From an uncultured Clostridia bacterium (GTDB lineage: Bacteria > Bacillota > Clostridia > Oscillospirales > Ruminococcaceae), in NCBI GenBank assembly GCA_946533615.1, contig CAMNBY010000212.1, positions 1 through 7,831 of the forward strand: a DNA stretch of 7,831 nucleotides, written 5' to 3'. Each line of letters begins with the position of its first letter. Position 1 is the stretch's first letter. Both the position numbers and the translations under genes were made by a program. Of the stretch, positions 5,930-7,831 are shown in pieces. The notes beneath the pieces were generated by a model. That model was not told where the DNA came from and made no database searches. It was given only the letters and a program-made list of their open reading frames with translations.

Positions 5930-6256
5930 ATGAAAAAAAGCACTAAGATCGCACTTGCAGCCGCTATGTTCGCGTCTGCCGCTGCCCTGACCTCCTGCGG
6001 AGGCGAGAGTTCCAGTAACGCAAGCAGCATCTACGGTAAGGTACCGAAGGTCTCGCCGCCTGTGTCTTCTGCCGCATACGATCCCTCCGAGGACGAGCCC
6101 CAGGACGTCTATGGCCCCGGCCCCGACTACGAAGAACCCGATGACACACAGGACGAGAACACCTCAAACGCGGACGAGTCTGCCGAGCCGGAGTATGTTC
6201 CGCAGGCTGACGACGTCCCCACCGTCTACGGCCCGCCCGCAGATATGGACAACTGA
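5930..6256 (+). CDS. Small acidic lipoprotein with Tyr-Gly motifs, probable partner/substrate of the adjacent radical SAM enzyme
   Basis: 108 residues, exported and lipid-anchored by prediction. The N-terminus is a lipoprotein signal: MKKSTK, a hydrophobic Ala-rich stretch, and the lipobox LTSC with the acylated cysteine at C23. The mature part is disordered-looking and strongly acidic, rich in Asp, Glu, Pro and Ser, with no recognisable enzyme domain. It carries three similar motifs: IYGKVP (34-39), VYGPGP (60-65) and VYGPPA (99-104), the last near the C-terminus. The start at 5930 has AAAGGAG 8 bases upstream. Its stop lies 2 bases before the radical SAM start. Small lipoproteins paired with radical SAM/SPASM enzymes have been described in comparative surveys of gut bacteria, and YGPP-like motifs in such partners are familiar to me; assignment to that group and the substrate role are inference. 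Confidence 0.85.
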   Translation: MKKSTKIALAAAMFASAAALTSCGGESSSNASSIYGKVPKVSPPVSSAAYDPSEDEPQDVYGPGPDYEEPDDTQDENTSNADESAEPEYVPQADDVPTVYGPPADMDN

Positions 6257-6258
6257 CA

Positions 6259-7332
6259 ATGGCTTATATATGGGATAAAGAAGCCTGCCTCGACGAGCTT
6301 GCCGAGTACAGGCGCGGCCTCTTTGCAAAACCGCAGCTGAGGAACCTCTTCCTTGAACTCACAGCCCGCTGCAACGAACGCTGCATACATTGCGGCTCCA
6401 GCTGCGGAGAGTATCACTCCGAGGAGCTGCCGCCCGAGGTCTATCGGCGCTTCCTCGAGGAAGTCAAAAACGATATGGGGCTTTCGCATAAAATGCTCTG
6501 CATCACGGGCGGAGAACCCCTGCTCAGGCGGGACTTCTTTGACATTATGGGGCACGCTCACAGCCTCGGCTGGCATTGGGGCATGACCTCGAACGGTACG
6601 CTGATAGACGATGCGGTCGCAAGAGAGCTGAAGCGCTGCGGAATGGGTACGATCTCTGTCAGCATCGACGGACTTGAAAAAACACACGACGCCTTCCGCC
6701 AGACCAATGGCGGCTTTCAGAGAGCCATGAACGGCATCGAGGCGCTTGTCCGCTGCGGCGGCTTCAAGGAAGTCCAGATCACTACCGTTGTAACACACAG
6801 GAACATCGGCGAGCTCGACGAGCTATACAAATTGTTTTCCGATATAGACATCGACTCATGGCGAGTCATCAACATCGAGCCTATGGGCAGAGCAAAGCTT
6901 CACCCCGAGCTCCTGCTGACCCCAGAGGACTACCGCAGGCTCTTTTCGTTCATCAGGGAAAAGCGCCGTAACGGCGACCCCGTCTGCTATGGGTGCAGCC
7001 ACTTCCTCGGACGCGAGTTCGAGCGCGAGGTCAGGGATTGGTACTACCTCTGCACCGCAGGGCTCTATACCGCAAGCATCACCGCCTCGGGAGACATCAT
7101 CGCCTGCCTTGATATAGAGCGCCGCCCCGAATTCGTTCAGGGCAGCATTCTCCGCGACAGGTTCAGCACCGTCTGGGAGCAGGGCTTCAAACAGTTCAGG
7201 CGCGACCTCTCCGAGGATAACGAGACCTGCCGCTCCTGCCCCGAGAAGGACCACTGCCACGGCGACTCCTTCCACAGCTGGAACTTTGACGAGCACCGCC
7301 CCGAGGTCTGCTTCAGGAATATACTGTTTTGA
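6259..7332 (+). CDS. Radical SAM protein with SPASM-like C-terminal cysteines
   Basis: 357-residue cytoplasmic enzyme. LELTARCNERCIHC holds the [4Fe-4S]/SAM motif CxxxCxxC at C38, C42 and C45; ITGGEPLLRRDF (82-93) is the SAM-binding GGE motif, and SVSIDGLEKTHD (133-144) is typical of the PqqE/anSME/SPASM branch. The C-terminal half is cysteine-rich: C243, C246, C265, then G278-x4-C283, and C324-x2-C327-x5-C333 with C351 at the end. The last series matches the SPASM pattern for auxiliary Fe-S clusters, with a longer final gap. SPASM enzymes mostly modify peptides or proteins through thioether, C-C or other radical chemistry. No separate peptide-recognition (PqqD-like) domain is seen. The ATG lies 2 bases after the lipoprotein stop and has only a poor ribosome binding site, which indicates translational coupling. 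The lipoprotein is therefore the obvious candidate substrate. Confidence 0.92.
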   Translation: MAYIWDKEACLDELAEYRRGLFAKPQLRNLFLELTARCNERCIHCGSSCGEYHSEELPPEVYRRFLEEVKNDMGLSHKMLCITGGEPLLRRDFFDIMGHAHSLGWHWGMTSNGTLIDDAVARELKRCGMGTISVSIDGLEKTHDAFRQTNGGFQRAMNGIEALVRCGGFKEVQITTVVTHRNIGELDELYKLFSDIDIDSWRVINIEPMGRAKLHPELLLTPEDYRRLFSFIREKRRNGDPVCYGCSHFLGREFEREVRDWYYLCTAGLYTASITASGDIIACLDIERRPEFVQGSILRDRFSTVWEQGFKQFRRDLSEDNETCRSCPEKDHCHGDSFHSWNFDEHRPEVCFRNILF

Positions 7333-7344
7333 TTTTTAGTTTAC

Positions 7345-7373
7345 AGATCAGCGTGCCGGCTTCGGCATGATCT
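7345..7373 (+). other. Hairpin between the radical SAM gene and its terminator
   Basis: AGATCA (7345-7350) pairs with TGATCT (7368-7373) and, inside, TGCCG pairs with CGGCA around GCTT, leaving a GCG bulge. No T-tract follows, so it is not a terminator by itself; it may protect the 3' end of the transcript. Confidence 0.45.
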
Positions 7374-7376
7374 CTT

Positions 7377-7405
7377 ATATATGGGCTTTCCGCCCATATA
7401 TTTTT
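7377..7405 (+). terminator. Rho-independent terminator of the lipoprotein/radical-SAM unit
   Basis: Perfect 10-bp stem ATATATGGGC (7377-7386), loop TTTCC, GCCCATATAT (7392-7401), followed by T's. It lies 44 bases after the radical SAM stop and closes the two-gene unit. Confidence 0.85.
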
Positions 7406-7545
7406 GCCGCTCCAAAGCTTGTAAAATATCAATTTTGAACCAAACCTAATTATATAGCGGCCGCCCTCCCCCTGCTGTGAAGAAAGAGCGAAAACAAGTG
7501 TTAATAAGCGGTCTGCGGATCGCTGAATAAAGGAGTAATAGAATC

Positions 7546-7831
7546 ATGGAACAAAAACGCAACTCGTTCTCGAGCTCGATCGGCTTCGTGCTGGCAGCAG
7601 CAGGAAGCGCAATAGGCCTCGGAAACATCTGGCGCTTCCCCTACCTTGCGGCCAAGGACGGCGGCGGCCTGTTTCTCGTTGTCTATCTTGTGCTCGCACT
7701 GACCTTCGGCTTCACGCTGCTGATAACCGAGGTCTCTATCGGACGAAAGACCAAGCAGAGCTGCCTCACAGCCTACGGGACACTTAACAAGAAGTCCGGC
7801 TGGATAGGCGTGTTCGCAAGCCTTGTCCCCT
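7546..7831 (+). CDS. Sodium-dependent transporter of the NSS family, N-terminal part (3' truncated by window edge)
   Basis: Neurotransmitter:sodium symporter (SNF/LeuT-like) family, inner membrane, importing amino acids or related small molecules with Na+. The 95 visible residues cover the first two membrane segments. The first contains GSAIGLGNIWRFPY (residues ~20-33), the family signature whose unwound centre binds Na+ and substrate in LeuT. It is followed by KDGGGLFLVVYLV and the TM2 segment ending ITEVSIGRKTK, which matches the family's E-x-x-x-G-R pattern. The start at 7546 has AGGAG 10 bases upstream (7531-7535). The frame is open to the window edge. Substrate cannot be judged from this part. 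It is separated from the radical SAM unit by a terminator and about 140 bases, in which I see no convincing promoter, so it is probably functionally unrelated. Confidence 0.95.
   Translation, partial: MEQKRNSFSSSIGFVLAAAGSAIGLGNIWRFPYLAAKDGGGLFLVVYLVLALTFGFTLLITEVSIGRKTKQSCLTAYGTLNKKSGWIGVFASLVP

Noticed and set aside
6226..6798. A 190-codon minus-strand frame opposite the radical SAM gene
   Set aside because: It overlaps the CxxxCxxC and GGE-coding part of the radical SAM gene and shows no domain of its own.
7435..7456. TTGAAC and TATATA as a promoter for the NSS transporter gene
   Set aside because: The spacing is about 10 bases, far from 16-18, and other pairings are no better.
1..7831. 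CRISPR arrays, tRNA or rRNA genes, transposases, riboswitches
   Set aside because: No regularly spaced repeat array, cloverleaf-like sequence, transposase frame or recognisable riboswitch core was seen on either strand.

Overview
The window looks like a chromosomal segment from an anaerobic, moderately GC-rich low-GC-phylum bacterium (Bacillota, class Clostridia, probably an Oscillospirales/Ruminococcus-like gut or rumen organism). This rests on the oxygen-sensitive class III ribonucleotide reductase genes, rubredoxin-like domains, strong AGGAG-type ribosome binding sites and consensus TTGACA/TATAAT promoters. The taxonomic placement is inference.

Layout: (1) 1-1130, plus strand, the 3' part of uvrC (nucleotide excision repair), ending at a perfect 10-bp-stem terminator (1161-1187) placed so that it can also serve the converging minus-strand genes. 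(2) 1192-5278, minus strand, a deoxynucleotide-synthesis block: promoter with two NrdR-like boxes, nrdD (anaerobic ribonucleoside-triphosphate reductase), a repeat-rich gap, a flavin reductase-like protein with two short rubredoxin-like domains, and nrdG (the radical-SAM activase of NrdD). The redox protein between reductase and activase may supply electrons to this system. The NrdD frame stops exactly where the glycyl-radical loop is expected, beside a cluster of direct and inverted repeats, which makes its activity uncertain. (3) 5279-5861, an AT-richer, gene-poor stretch with only a doubtful 111-codon frame and a broken cysteine-rich frame. (4) 5862-7405, plus strand, a self-contained two-gene unit: perfect consensus promoter, a 108-residue acidic lipoprotein with three hydrophobic-Tyr-Gly motifs, a radical SAM/SPASM-like enzyme starting 2 bases after the lipoprotein stop, and a strong terminator. 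(5) 7546-7831, plus strand, the start of a sodium-dependent (NSS family) transporter, cut by the window edge.

The most interesting unit is the lipoprotein/radical-SAM pair. It has the architecture of a peptide or protein modification system in which the enzyme acts on its co-encoded partner, here an exported, membrane-anchored lipoprotein. The second is the nrdD region: an apparently missing catalytic glycine, a local repeat cluster, and an unusual flavin/rubredoxin gene inside the nrdD-nrdG block.
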